Positions 9,901 to 17,379 of a stretch of 38,048 nt of DNA are shown here, piece by piece. This stretch comes from JBGTLU01 sp041743935 (GTDB taxonomy: Bacteria > Bacteroidota > Bacteroidia > Sphingobacteriales > Sphingobacteriaceae): positions 1-38,048 of the forward strand of contig JBGTLU010000036.1 in NCBI GenBank assembly GCA_041743935.1. Reading direction: 5' to 3'. The notes under the pieces were generated by a model that was not told the DNA's origin, did no database searches, and saw nothing but the letters and a program-made list of their open reading frames with translations. Positions within the stretch are counted from its first letter, which is position 1. Each line of letters opens with the position of its first letter. A program made the translations under genes and the position numbers.

Positions 9901-11361
9901 TTTATCAAATATTCCTTGAATTTTTAAATTAGAGTATTTGTATTTTAATATTTCTATATATGCAACATCAACATCTAGTACATCACTAAGGGTATTATAT
10001 TCAAATCCGGTTCCTCTCAATGTCCCAGAAAAACTTGTTTTGCCAAATGTTTTTCTATCATTTGTAATGATACCAATATCTAGGTCATACACTTTTACTG
10101 TACCCGAATAACTAGGAATTCCTCGTGCATTAAATTTCATATTTAAATCAGATTCAATTCTTCCAATATCGGTTTTAAACTCACCGTTTGCTACAAAATC
10201 ATTTGCAAAACCAGTGAATTTTCCTGCAAAAAAAACGTTGCCCATATAATTAGTAAAATCTGGCAATGGTTTGTTATTTTTTGCAACTACAGAAAGAATA
10301 TTTACTAAATCACGCTTATTTGTTCCAGACCTTTTCACATCTAATGTCATGAAAGTTTCTTCGAAATTAGGTAATCCTTTTAAATCAAAATTGCCTTCTA
10401 TATAGGTTGCTTGTCCGGTTGTTAGCAATAAGTTGCGTGCGCGCAAATTATCTACAGTTCCTATAATGGATCCAGTAAGATTTAAAATTAAATCTACTTC
10501 TTTTAACGCGGGAGAAAAATAAGCGATGTCTTTTATAGCAATTTTTGCATTAGTGAAATTGCCATCCATTCTAATTAATTCATTAAAATTATTGAAGTTT
10601 TCAATGTCATCAAATCTAAAAGCTAAGTAATTACTAATAGATGAATTTGGAGTGATAAGTGTAAGGTCTTTTATTTCTATTTCTGTGTCGCTATAGGTTA
10701 AATCACCAGAAAGTCTTGTGATTTGAAAGCCGCTTTTTTCTTTCAGCGAGAAATTTCGGAGAGATGCTTTTATTGCATTAGTATCAATTTTTAAATCTTT
10801 GGCAGATATGGTTAAGTTTTTAATTCCAATATCATTATAATCAAAACCCCAATCTTTTAATTCTTTTCTTTCGTCTAAATAGGTAAAATCAACATTATTT
10901 AATATAAATTCAGATACTGTTATTTCATAAAAATCATTTTTTATTTTTGTTGTATCTTTCTCTTTTACAAAATAATCCAGAATAAAATTCAAGTTTAATC
11001 TGTTATCTGCTTTTTGTTTTTTTAAATTTACCGTTGCATTTTCGAGTAATAGGGTATTAAATGAAAGTTTGGTTTCCTTTAAATTTAAATGGTTAATCGT
11101 TAGTCCTATTGTTTCGGCGTATAGTAATGTATCGCCATTTAAATCTTCAACATAAATTTCTTTGAGATCAAAACTTCTAATAAGTTTAAAATGTAAACTT
11201 TTTATTTGTACTGTAGTGTTTAATTCTTTAGATAGATATCCGGCTGCTTTTTGTGCAAGCCAAGTTTGCACAGCAGAAAGTTGCAATAGCAAGGCAACTG
11301 TAACGAGTAATAAAAATACCGTTAATAAAAAATACCCCGTAACTTTAAAAACTTTTTTGAT
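6937..11361 (-). CDS. tamB: Translocation and assembly module protein TamB
   Basis: This very long protein (1474 residues with the start used here) matches TamB, the inner-membrane-anchored, periplasm-spanning beta-taco protein that supports outer membrane assembly and phospholipid transport. The N-terminal AsmA-like opening is QTWLAQKAAGYLSKELNTTV; the body is repetitive beta strands; the C-terminal DUF490 domain is recognised by GNIRFTGTPYDAQLNISAIY and later repeats. The start is unusual. An in-frame TGA lies upstream at about 11373, and between it and the body there is no ATG or GTG; the first standard alternative is TTG at 11292. Starting there would remove the only membrane anchor (KKVFKVTGYFLLTVFLLLVT). 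The anchor is regained if translation starts at ATC (11361-11359), which has AAGGGG 7 bases upstream. The ATC start is inference; the rest is firm. Confidence 0.9.
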   Translation of the reverse strand: MKKVFKVTGYFLLTVFLLLVTVALLLQLSAVQTWLAQKAAGYLSKELNTTVQIKSLHFKLIRSFDLKEIYVEDLNGDTLLYAETIGLTINHLNLKETKLSFNTLLLENATVNLKKQKADNRLNLNFILDYFVKEKDTTKIKNDFYEITVSEFILNNVDFTYLDERKELKDWGFDYNDIGIKNLTISAKDLKIDTNAIKASLRNFSLKEKSGFQITRLSGDLTYSDTEIEIKDLTLITPNSSISNYLAFRFDDIENFNNFNELIRMDGNFTNAKIAIKDIAYFSPALKEVDLILNLTGSIIGTVDNLRARNLLLTTGQATYIEGNFDLKGLPNFEETFMTLDVKRSGTNKRDLVNILSVVAKNNKPLPDFTNYMGNVFFAGKFTGFANDFVANGEFKTDIGRIESDLNMKFNARGIPSYSGTVKVYDLDIGIITNDRKTFGKTSFSGTLRGTGFEYNTLSDVLDVDVAYIEILKYKYSNLKIQGIFDKKLFKGNFSINDRNINMIFDGTVDLNKKLPVFNFKSTIKNANLTALNILPDSTIVSAEMLINFSGNDLGNIQGAIKISDIDLRNEFNAYKIDLVNIEANGIGISRTLELTSDFADAKINGQYDLTTLPSAFKKSIKKYAPSLNLGKLIPHNPQIFDFTFTLKNLEPITEIFIKELKIPNQGSFRGEFNSNELSISLAGNVSKLIYDGVIFDNLIINQESTPELLIANAAFSSITLENGLVINEVTLTNFLSDDEMLFNIKLSDKIATNQLDLYGNLTFEPGNTTLSILPSELLIDKVPWKVEDNFRISFVDERIIIEDFVLRNNGQSLKIAGSLSKDDEDPIILTFDKLDVASFNQLTKNFNIILGGELNGTTEIKSVLGTPKISAKLDLVDLNYNKILIGDVELNSNWNGAKETIEFAILVDNDVTNTINITGEIEPNKKENNLRVDAILNETELILLEPLVAGLVSDLDGKVSANLTVRGSTTQPLFNGSISFRNAALTVDYLQTRYSFTNDVGINNGRISLNNFILTDVKNSIATANGTIDLSNIKNTRLNVNLIATNFQALNTTFRDNELYYGTANATGNFAFNGPLSNMRIDITATTNAGTRFFLPISKLGSIDEKSFITFVTKDSVLKSDVRENILDGLTLNMNLTVTEEAEAQIIFDERVGDIIRGSGNANLQIQITSVGNFEMYGVFDIVSGEYLFTSSGLLNKRFKVEPGGNIRFTGTPYDAQLNISAIYDVRTGLRELYDEANITTTEDELQRRVVAQSRLFMTGTLRNQEYDFDIDFPGDPNLRNNTFGSYFSIKDNTVRQTMGLLIFNKFLSSGVNQSELFSAFGTTGLELVSNQLSNLISNLVGNIDINVRAGRNTQEFGGSARFFNDRLIVNGNIVTTDPNSQFNTNNRNEVAGDLEIEYKFTPSGNFRGKIFNRSNLGRQESLIIENQYTQGVGILYRQDFDNFGEFFKRLLKKKPIEIKSDTTRTDTTRLDQ

Positions 11362-11378
11362 AGTATTACCCCTTCATT

Positions 11379-12413
11379 ATGTCTGATGAACCAATTATTA
11401 TTTTAGGTATCGAATCTTCTTGCGATGAAACGTCGGCAGCAGTATGCTTTAACGGTCGTATTCTAAGCAATATTATTGCCAATCAAACTGTCCATGAGCA
11501 ATATGGTGGAGTTGTTCCGGAACTTGCATCCAGGGCACATCAACAAAATATTATACCAACGGTAGAACTGGCTTTAACGAAGGCTAAAATAAGCAAAAAT
11601 GACGTGAATGCAGTAGCTTTTACACGTGGCCCCGGATTACTGGGTTCCTTGTTGGTAGGTACTTCTTTTGCAAAGGCTTTTTGTTTGGCTCAAAATATCC
11701 CTTTAATGGAGGTTAACCACATGCAGGCGCATATTTTGGCTCATTTCATCCGAAATAAACCCAATGGCGAATTGCAGAAACCGCCTATTTTTCCCTTCAT
11801 TTGTTTAACGGTTTCTGGGGGGCATACCCAACTTGTTTTGCTTCGTAGTTATTTCGATATGGAATTAATTGGTGAAACCATGGATGATGCTGCCGGCGAA
11901 GCCTTTGATAAAACAGCAAAAATTTTGGGATTACCCTATCCTGGAGGACCACTAATAGATAAGTATGCAAAACAGGGCAATCCGTTTGCATTTAAATTTT
12001 CCGAACCAAGTGTTTCGGATTTAAATTATAGTTTTAGCGGATTAAAGACATCTATTTTATATTTCTTGACAGAAAAACAAAAAGAAAATTCAAATTTCAT
12101 TGAAAATAATTTGAATGATATTTGTGCTTCTGTACAACATACTATCATTTCTATTTTAATGAGAAAAGTAAAGTTGGCTGCTCAGAAATATAATGTTAAC
12201 CAACTAGCTATCGCTGGAGGTGTTTCTGCTAATTCTGGTTTAAGATCTGCATTCGAACAAACTGGCAAAGATCTAGGTTGGGATACCTACATACCAGATT
12301 TCGAATATTGTACAGACAATGCAGCCATGATAGCCATTGCTGGGTATTATAAATACTTGGCAAATGACTTTGTAGGGCAAGATGTTGCTCCACTAGCCAG
12401 ATGGAGTATATAA
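11379..12413 (+). CDS. tsaD: tRNA N6-adenosine threonylcarbamoyltransferase TsaD
   Basis: The 344-residue protein is TsaD (YgjD/Kae1), which transfers the threonylcarbamoyl group to A37 of ANN-decoding tRNAs, together with TsaB and TsaE. The ASKHA-fold opening LGIESSCDETSAAV is followed by metal ligands H114 and H118 in VNHMQAH, the SGGHTQLVL phosphate loop, and a late GGVSANSGLR segment. Length is typical. It is divergent from tamB with only 17 bases between the two proposed starts, so each promoter must lie inside or close to the neighbouring gene. Its stop is separated by one base from the stop of the convergent lipoprotein gene. Cytosolic and essential in most bacteria. Confidence 0.97.
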   Translation: MSDEPIIILGIESSCDETSAAVCFNGRILSNIIANQTVHEQYGGVVPELASRAHQQNIIPTVELALTKAKISKNDVNAVAFTRGPGLLGSLLVGTSFAKAFCLAQNIPLMEVNHMQAHILAHFIRNKPNGELQKPPIFPFICLTVSGGHTQLVLLRSYFDMELIGETMDDAAGEAFDKTAKILGLPYPGGPLIDKYAKQGNPFAFKFSEPSVSDLNYSFSGLKTSILYFLTEKQKENSNFIENNLNDICASVQHTIISILMRKVKLAAQKYNVNQLAIAGGVSANSGLRSAFEQTGKDLGWDTYIPDFEYCTDNAAMIAIAGYYKYLANDFVGQDVAPLARWSI

Positions 12414-12414
12414 T

Positions 12415-14064
12415 TTATTCTTTTTTAATTCTTTTTAAATTCAACAGATTCAACGGATTGGTAGTATAGCCAGAAATGTTGTTTTGATACATATTTACCA
12501 CTTTATCATAAAACAGAATTACCACCGGCGATTCATCCATGATGGTTTTATCCATTTTTTTATATAATTCAAATCGCAATTCGTCATCGGTTAAAAAGTA
12601 TGATTTTTCAAAGTCTAAATCGAATTGTTTATTGGAATAATGCGTGTAATTTGGACCTGCCGGTACCCAATTATTGGTATAAAAAACGGATAAATAATTT
12701 TCAGCATCCGGATAATCAGCTATCCATGAGCCTCTAAAAAAATTAACTCCTTGTTTAGAAATTAGTTCTCTTAAGCTAGAACCCGGATTTACTTGCACTT
12801 TTGTTTTGATGCCGATGTTGCTCAATTCCCCTTGCACAAATTCTATTAAATCTTTGTAAGTAGTAGTGGTATGAAGGGTTATTTCAGGCAAACCCATGCC
12901 ATTTGGATATCCAGCTTGTTCCAGAAGTTGTTTTGCCTTGTTCGGATTATATTTATATCCAAATTCCGCTTCGTGCACATACCCGGGCATTCCTTGTGGT
13001 ATAAAGCCAGAATGACCCGGTGTACCCATACTATTGCGCAGGTATTTGACCATTTTCTCACGGTTAATAGCATAATTTATGGCTTTCCGAATTTTAATAT
13101 CCTTTAACGGACTATTTTTTACAATGGCAAGGCTAGTGTCTACCAGCATTCCTAGATATTCTGTGTTTAAATAAGGCCCGGTTACGAGTTGAAACCTGCC
13201 AGTATATTTGGCTTGTAATTTCCCCGATTTGGTTAAAATATCATCGCGATAGCTTCCATCTATACCATTAAAAAAATCTAAATTCTTTTTCAGAAATTCT
13301 AAAAAGGCGGTTTGTTTATCGCCAATAAAACTAATTTTAATTGCGTCTAGATAGGGTAGACGTTTGTCTCCATCCATTTCAAAATAGTTTTCATTTTTAA
13401 GGAAAACCATTATTTCTCCTTCTTTCCAATGTTTAAAAACAAAGGGACCAGTACCAATCGGATTATTTCTAAAATCGTTTCCATAAAAATCGGTAACTTC
13501 TTTTGGCACCACCGAGCAATAATGTGCCGTAAGCAATCCTGGCATTGGCGGAAAAGGTTTATTTAACCGGATTTGAAAAACGGTATCGTTTATAGCAGTA
13601 AATGCTTCGGCCCCGTCTATCTTATCATTAAAAATCCAAGCTCCAGAGGATGCTACTTTTGGATCGATAATGCGTTGGTAACTATATACAAAGTCGCTAG
13701 CAATCACTTTTCTACCTATCCCATTTGTAAATAATTTATGAGGATGAAAATAAACATCGTCTCGTAATACAAACGTATATGTTAGCCCATCGGCAGATAT
13801 TTCAAACGATTTGGCAATAGAAGGTACCGGTTGTAAACTATCATTTAATTGTAATAAACCATTAAAAAGTTGGTTTACACCCCAGATATTAGTTTGATTA
13901 CGAGCAAATGCAGGATCTAATGAGGTAACTCCTTGATCGATGTTTAGATTAAAAATTTTTCGATCTTCGTCATCAATTTTAGAGGTACAAGAATGTATCG
14001 TAAATGCAATGAAAATTGCAGTAAACAATAGGATACTATACGATATTAGTTTATGCCCAAACAT
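12415..14064 (-). CDS. ABC transporter substrate-binding lipoprotein, peptide/oligopeptide family 5
   Basis: The protein has the SBP_bac_5 architecture of peptide-, nickel- and oligosaccharide-binding proteins: the opening SLDPAFARNQTNIWGVNQLF, the LTYTFVLRDDVYFHP strand pair, RKAINYAINREKMVKYL mid-protein, and a final lobe ending near LLNLKRI. I chose ATG at 14064 (549 residues) because it opens directly onto a signal sequence with a probable lipobox ending TIHSC, giving an exported, lipid-anchored protein. A longer reading from 14118 would put 18 residues ahead of the signal and overlap the divergent gene. No permease or ATPase gene of this transporter is in the window, so the partners are elsewhere or absent. 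The likely ligand is a peptide, but family 5 is too broad to be sure. Confidence 0.88.
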   Translation of the reverse strand: MFGHKLISYSILLFTAIFIAFTIHSCTSKIDDEDRKIFNLNIDQGVTSLDPAFARNQTNIWGVNQLFNGLLQLNDSLQPVPSIAKSFEISADGLTYTFVLRDDVYFHPHKLFTNGIGRKVIASDFVYSYQRIIDPKVASSGAWIFNDKIDGAEAFTAINDTVFQIRLNKPFPPMPGLLTAHYCSVVPKEVTDFYGNDFRNNPIGTGPFVFKHWKEGEIMVFLKNENYFEMDGDKRLPYLDAIKISFIGDKQTAFLEFLKKNLDFFNGIDGSYRDDILTKSGKLQAKYTGRFQLVTGPYLNTEYLGMLVDTSLAIVKNSPLKDIKIRKAINYAINREKMVKYLRNSMGTPGHSGFIPQGMPGYVHEAEFGYKYNPNKAKQLLEQAGYPNGMGLPEITLHTTTTYKDLIEFVQGELSNIGIKTKVQVNPGSSLRELISKQGVNFFRGSWIADYPDAENYLSVFYTNNWVPAGPNYTHYSNKQFDLDFEKSYFLTDDELRFELYKKMDKTIMDESPVVILFYDKVVNMYQNNISGYTTNPLNLLNLKRIKKE

Positions 14065-14098
14065 TTTATTCTTCAATCTTACAAAATAAAACAATAGA

Positions 14099-15025
14099 AT
14101 GAAATCTCCGAAAATCATTTCACTTTTACCGGCCGTTACCGAAATTATTTATGCCCTAGGCATGTCAGATCATTTGGTGGGTCGCTCTCATGAGTGCGAC
14201 TATCCGGAAAGTATATCTCATTTACCGATTTGTTCTAAAGCAAAATTTATTTCGGGTTCTAGTAGTTTACAGATAGATGAGCAAGTGAAATCTATTTTAA
14301 GTGAGGCACTTTCTATTTATGAAATAGATGAAGAAAAACTTGCAGCATTGCAGCCAGATTTTATCATTACACAGGCACAGTGCGATGTTTGCGCGGTTAG
14401 TTTGGAGGATGTAAACAAGGCTTTAAAAAACCAAGTAGGGTCATCTGCTCAAGTTCTATCATTAGAACCCAAAAATTTTAAAGATATTTTGGACGATATT
14501 GAGCGAATTGCCATTGCTTTAGATGTACCCGAAAAAGGCAGACAAATGGTAGAGGAATTGAACGAAAGAATCGAAATCATCCAACATAAACTTAAATTCA
14601 TAGACCATAAACCAACTATGGTTTGTGTGGAGTGGTTAGAGCCAATAATGACTGCAGGCAACTGGACACCTGAACTGGTAGAAATGGCAGGCGGGGTATC
14701 TTTATTAGCCGAAGCAGGCAAACATTCTGGCTATAAAACTTGGGAAGAAATAGCGTTAGCAAACCCCGATATTTTACTCATAATGCCTTGTGGTTTTTCT
14801 ATAAACAGAACCTTTTCAGAAATAGATGTTTTACTTAAGAAACCAAACTTTAGTGAATTAAAAGCGGTCAGAAACAAACAAGTCTATATAGCCGATGGCA
14901 ACCAATTTTTTAATCGTTCGGGACCTAGAATTGTAGATAGTCTGGAAATTTTAGCCGAAATCATCCACCCAAATCAATTCTTTTTTGGATACGAGGGTAA
15001 TGGGTGGATGAAGTTTAGTGTTTAA
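14099..15025 (+). CDS. Cobalamin/iron-chelate-type binding protein without signal peptide (BtuF-like fold)
   Basis: The 308-residue protein has the helical-backbone metal receptor fold of periplasmic vitamin B12 and siderophore binding proteins (COG0614): KIISLLPAVTEIIYALGMSD, then GRSHECDYPE, LQPDFIITQAQCDVCAV, and a second lobe with GVSLLAEAGKHSGYKTWEEI and NPDILLIMPCGF. It begins directly with the fold: the first strand has no signal peptide or lipobox ahead of it, and no earlier start exists that would add one. This suggests a cytosolic protein rather than a transporter subunit. No BtuCD-like genes are nearby. It diverges from the lipoprotein gene with 34 bases between and abuts the FMN reductase stop with no gap. 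Ligand is not proven; a corrinoid is the family guess. Confidence 0.82.
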   Translation: MKSPKIISLLPAVTEIIYALGMSDHLVGRSHECDYPESISHLPICSKAKFISGSSSLQIDEQVKSILSEALSIYEIDEEKLAALQPDFIITQAQCDVCAVSLEDVNKALKNQVGSSAQVLSLEPKNFKDILDDIERIAIALDVPEKGRQMVEELNERIEIIQHKLKFIDHKPTMVCVEWLEPIMTAGNWTPELVEMAGGVSLLAEAGKHSGYKTWEEIALANPDILLIMPCGFSINRTFSEIDVLLKKPNFSELKAVRNKQVYIADGNQFFNRSGPRIVDSLEILAEIIHPNQFFFGYEGNGWMKFSV

Positions 15026-15547
15026 TTAAAAGTTAATGGCTTTGGTGATTTGTTGATCAACAAAATTAATAGTTACCGGATTGGTAAGATTACCTTCTTC
15101 ATCCATCTCGGTATTAAATTTTGGAATATGTAAGCGCAAAGGCATCACATTTAACCCAATGTAGTTGCAAATACCAGTAAAATGCTCAATTCCTCTTACG
15201 TTGCCATAAGTTCCGTTGGCTAATCCTACTAAAACTGCTTTTTTATCGCGAAAACTTTCCGGGAATTTACAGCAATCGATGAAGGTTTTTAATATGCCCG
15301 GAAAACTCCCGTTGTATTCTGGAATAATGAAAATAAATTTTTGTGTATCGTTCACTAAGTCCTGTATTTTCTGAAATTCTGGGCTACGATTTCCGTACAT
15401 ATCCGATACAATTAAGTTATCGGGTAAATCTGTAAAGGATAATAAATTTACTTCTACCCCTTTCTCAAGAAATAATTTTTGATAATATTTAGCCAATTTT
15501 AAACTAGCGCTGCCTACTCTGTTGGTGCTGGATACAATGGTTGTCAT
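15026..15547 (-). CDS. NADPH-dependent FMN reductase family oxidoreductase
   Basis: A 173-residue flavodoxin-like protein of the NADPH-dependent FMN reductase family (PF03358). The N-terminal phosphate loop reads STNRVGSASLKLAKYY and the flavin/nicotinamide loop reads IPEYNGSFPGILKTFID near residues 95-111, both characteristic. Members reduce FMN, quinones, azo dyes or chromate; the physiological substrate here is unknown. Cytosolic, single domain. It ends exactly against the stop of the cobalamin-type binding protein gene and diverges from parA over 108 bases, which must hold both promoters. Confidence 0.87.
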   Translation of the reverse strand: MTTIVSSTNRVGSASLKLAKYYQKLFLEKGVEVNLLSFTDLPDNLIVSDMYGNRSPEFQKIQDLVNDTQKFIFIIPEYNGSFPGILKTFIDCCKFPESFRDKKAVLVGLANGTYGNVRGIEHFTGICNYIGLNVMPLRLHIPKFNTEMDEEGNLTNPVTINFVDQQITKAINF

Positions 15548-15655
15548 TTATTTTTTATGTGGATAAAATACTAATAAAAGCTAACAGCAAACTCTCCCGA
15601 ATGTTTAAAACAATTGTATCTTTAGCATTCGCAAATTAAGTATCGACATAATATA

Positions 15656-16456
15656 ATGGGTAAGATAATAGCATTAGCAAACCAAAAAGGAGGGGTAGGT
15701 AAAACTACATCTTCCATCAATTTAGCAGCAAGCTTAAGTGTATTAGAATTTAAAACACTTTTGGTTGATGCAGACCCTCAGGCAAATAGTACTTCTGGTG
15801 TAGGTTTTGATCCACGCAATGTTAAATCTAGTATATACGAGTGTATCATCAACGACATAGACCCACGCGATGCGATTTTAGAAACTTCTACTCCAAATCT
15901 GCATATTTTACCAGCTCATATAGATTTAGTAGGTGCCGAAATTGAGATGATAAACTTAGAACAACGCGAGTATAAAATGCGCTCTGTTTTAAACGCAATT
16001 AAAGATGATTACGATTTTATCATCATAGATTGTTCGCCATCTTTGGGTTTAATTACCATCAACTCTTTAACCGCAGCAGACTCCGTAATCATTCCGGTGC
16101 AATGCGAGTATTTTGCATTAGAGGGCTTAGGTAAATTATTAAATACCATTAAGATTGTACAAAACAGATTAAATACCAATTTGCAAATTGAAGGTATTTT
16201 GCTCACCATGTACGATGTTCGTTTACGATTATCTAACCAAGTTGTAGAAGAAGTAAAAACTCATTTTCAGGATTTGGTTTTTGATACCATCATCTCCAGA
16301 AACACCAGGTTAAGCGAGGCGCCTAGTTTTGGCGTATCTGTTATCATGCACGATGCCACTAGTAAAGGAGCAATAAATTATCTGAATTTGGCCAGAGAAA
16401 TTTTAAAGAAAAATAATCTTTTTACCGAAACCGTTGAAACCATAGCTGAAGCTTAA
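15656..16456 (+). CDS. parA: Chromosome partitioning ATPase ParA (Soj)
   Basis: The 266-residue protein is a Walker-type ParA ATPase. The deviant Walker A motif KGGVGKTTSS lies at residues 11-20, with both lysines present; the Walker A' region DADPQANST and the Walker B region DFIIIDCSPSLG follow. It has no N-terminal DNA-binding extension, so it is the chromosomal Soj type. It binds nucleoid DNA in its ATP form and is released by ParB, driving segregation of the origin region. It opens a five-gene run with parB 22 bases downstream. Upstream, TATCTTTA at 15617-15624 is one base from the TAnnTTTG promoter form, but no -33 match is seen. Confidence 0.95.
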   Translation: MGKIIALANQKGGVGKTTSSINLAASLSVLEFKTLLVDADPQANSTSGVGFDPRNVKSSIYECIINDIDPRDAILETSTPNLHILPAHIDLVGAEIEMINLEQREYKMRSVLNAIKDDYDFIIIDCSPSLGLITINSLTAADSVIIPVQCEYFALEGLGKLLNTIKIVQNRLNTNLQIEGILLTMYDVRLRLSNQVVEEVKTHFQDLVFDTIISRNTRLSEAPSFGVSVIMHDATSKGAINYLNLAREILKKNNLFTETVETIAEA

Positions 16457-16478
16457 TCGGGTATAAGTTTTTTTTGAA

Positions 16479-17372
16479 ATGAATGCGATAAAGAGAAATG
16501 CGTTAGGTAAAGGGCTAAGTGCCCTATTAGAAGATAGAGATGTGGTGGAATCGCATGCTAATGCAGAGCATCGCATAACCAACACGGCATCTCCATTTAG
16601 CAATATAAAGGTAGAACAAATAGTGGCCAACCCCTATCAGCCTCGTACTGCCTTTGATGAGATTGCATTAGGAGAATTGGCAGATTCCATAAAAATTCAC
16701 GGTATAATTCAACCCATAACGGTTCGTAAAATAAGCGAATCCAGTTATCAATTAATTTCTGGCGAACGTAGATTCAGAGCATCTAAAATTGCAGGATTAG
16801 AAGAAATTCCAGCATACATTCGCACAGCCAATGACCAACAAATGTTGGAAATGGCATTGATAGAAAATATCCAGCGCGAAAACTTAAATGCCATAGAAAT
16901 TGCAATCACCTATCAGCAAATGATGGAAGAATGCAACCTCCGCCAAGAAGAACTTGGAGAAAGAGTGGGTAAGAACCGTGCTACCATAACCAACTATTTG
17001 CGTCTATTAAAATTACCTCCGGTAATACAAGCAGCTATTAGAGATAATAAATTGAGCATGGGGCATGCACGTGCTTTAATAAATGTCGATGCCGTAGAAA
17101 AACAACTTTGGATATTTAATGAAACCATGAATAAAGACCTTTCGGTTAGAAAAGTGGAAGAATTAGTACGATCCATGGGCAAAGAACGTAAAGAACCTAG
17201 TTCTATATTTGATTTACCAAACGGGGTGTTTTATAAGAAAATTCAAGACGATCTTTCGTCTAAGTTCGGAACAAAAATTGCACTCAAAATGGACGATAAT
17301 GGAAAAGGAAAAATAGAAATCCCTGTCCTATCTACCGATGATCTTAACCGAATACTTGAAATTTTCCGCTAG
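16479..17372 (+). CDS. parB: Chromosome partitioning protein ParB (Spo0J)
   Basis: The 297-residue protein starts with the family leader RNALGKGLSALLED, then the N-terminal CTP-binding ParB/sulfiredoxin-like domain with VEQIVANPYQPRTAFDE and the arginine-rich box GERRFRASKIAG, followed by ENIQRENLNAIEIA. A helix-turn-helix that reads parS follows (ERVGKNRATITNYLRLLKLP, then KLSMGHARALI). The C-terminal dimerisation segment ends LNRILEIFR. It loads on parS, slides as a CTP clamp and stimulates ParA. I found no parS-like 16-mer centred on CACGTG in the window; the few CACGTG sites are not flanked symmetrically. The stop is 7 bases before the start of the DUF5683 gene. Confidence 0.95.
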   Translation: MNAIKRNALGKGLSALLEDRDVVESHANAEHRITNTASPFSNIKVEQIVANPYQPRTAFDEIALGELADSIKIHGIIQPITVRKISESSYQLISGERRFRASKIAGLEEIPAYIRTANDQQMLEMALIENIQRENLNAIEIAITYQQMMEECNLRQEELGERVGKNRATITNYLRLLKLPPVIQAAIRDNKLSMGHARALINVDAVEKQLWIFNETMNKDLSVRKVEELVRSMGKERKEPSSIFDLPNGVFYKKIQDDLSSKFGTKIALKMDDNGKGKIEIPVLSTDDLNRILEIFR

Positions 17373-17379
17373 AAAATCA

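Noticed and set aside
6937..11361. Possibility that tamB is a frameshifted or broken gene because of its missing ATG
   Set aside because: The frame is open for over 1470 codons with normal N- and C-terminal domains; only the start codon is unusual, so it is treated as an intact gene with a rare start.
14065..14118. Longer start for the substrate-binding lipoprotein
   Set aside because: It would put 18 residues before the signal peptide and overlap the start of the divergent gene; the ATG at 14064 gives a normal lipoprotein leader.
17060..17075. CACGTG-centred sequence in parB considered as parS
   Set aside because: The flanks (GCATGCACGTGCTTT) do not extend the symmetry as GTTTCACGTGAAAC would; a similar CACGTG at about 35079 also fails.
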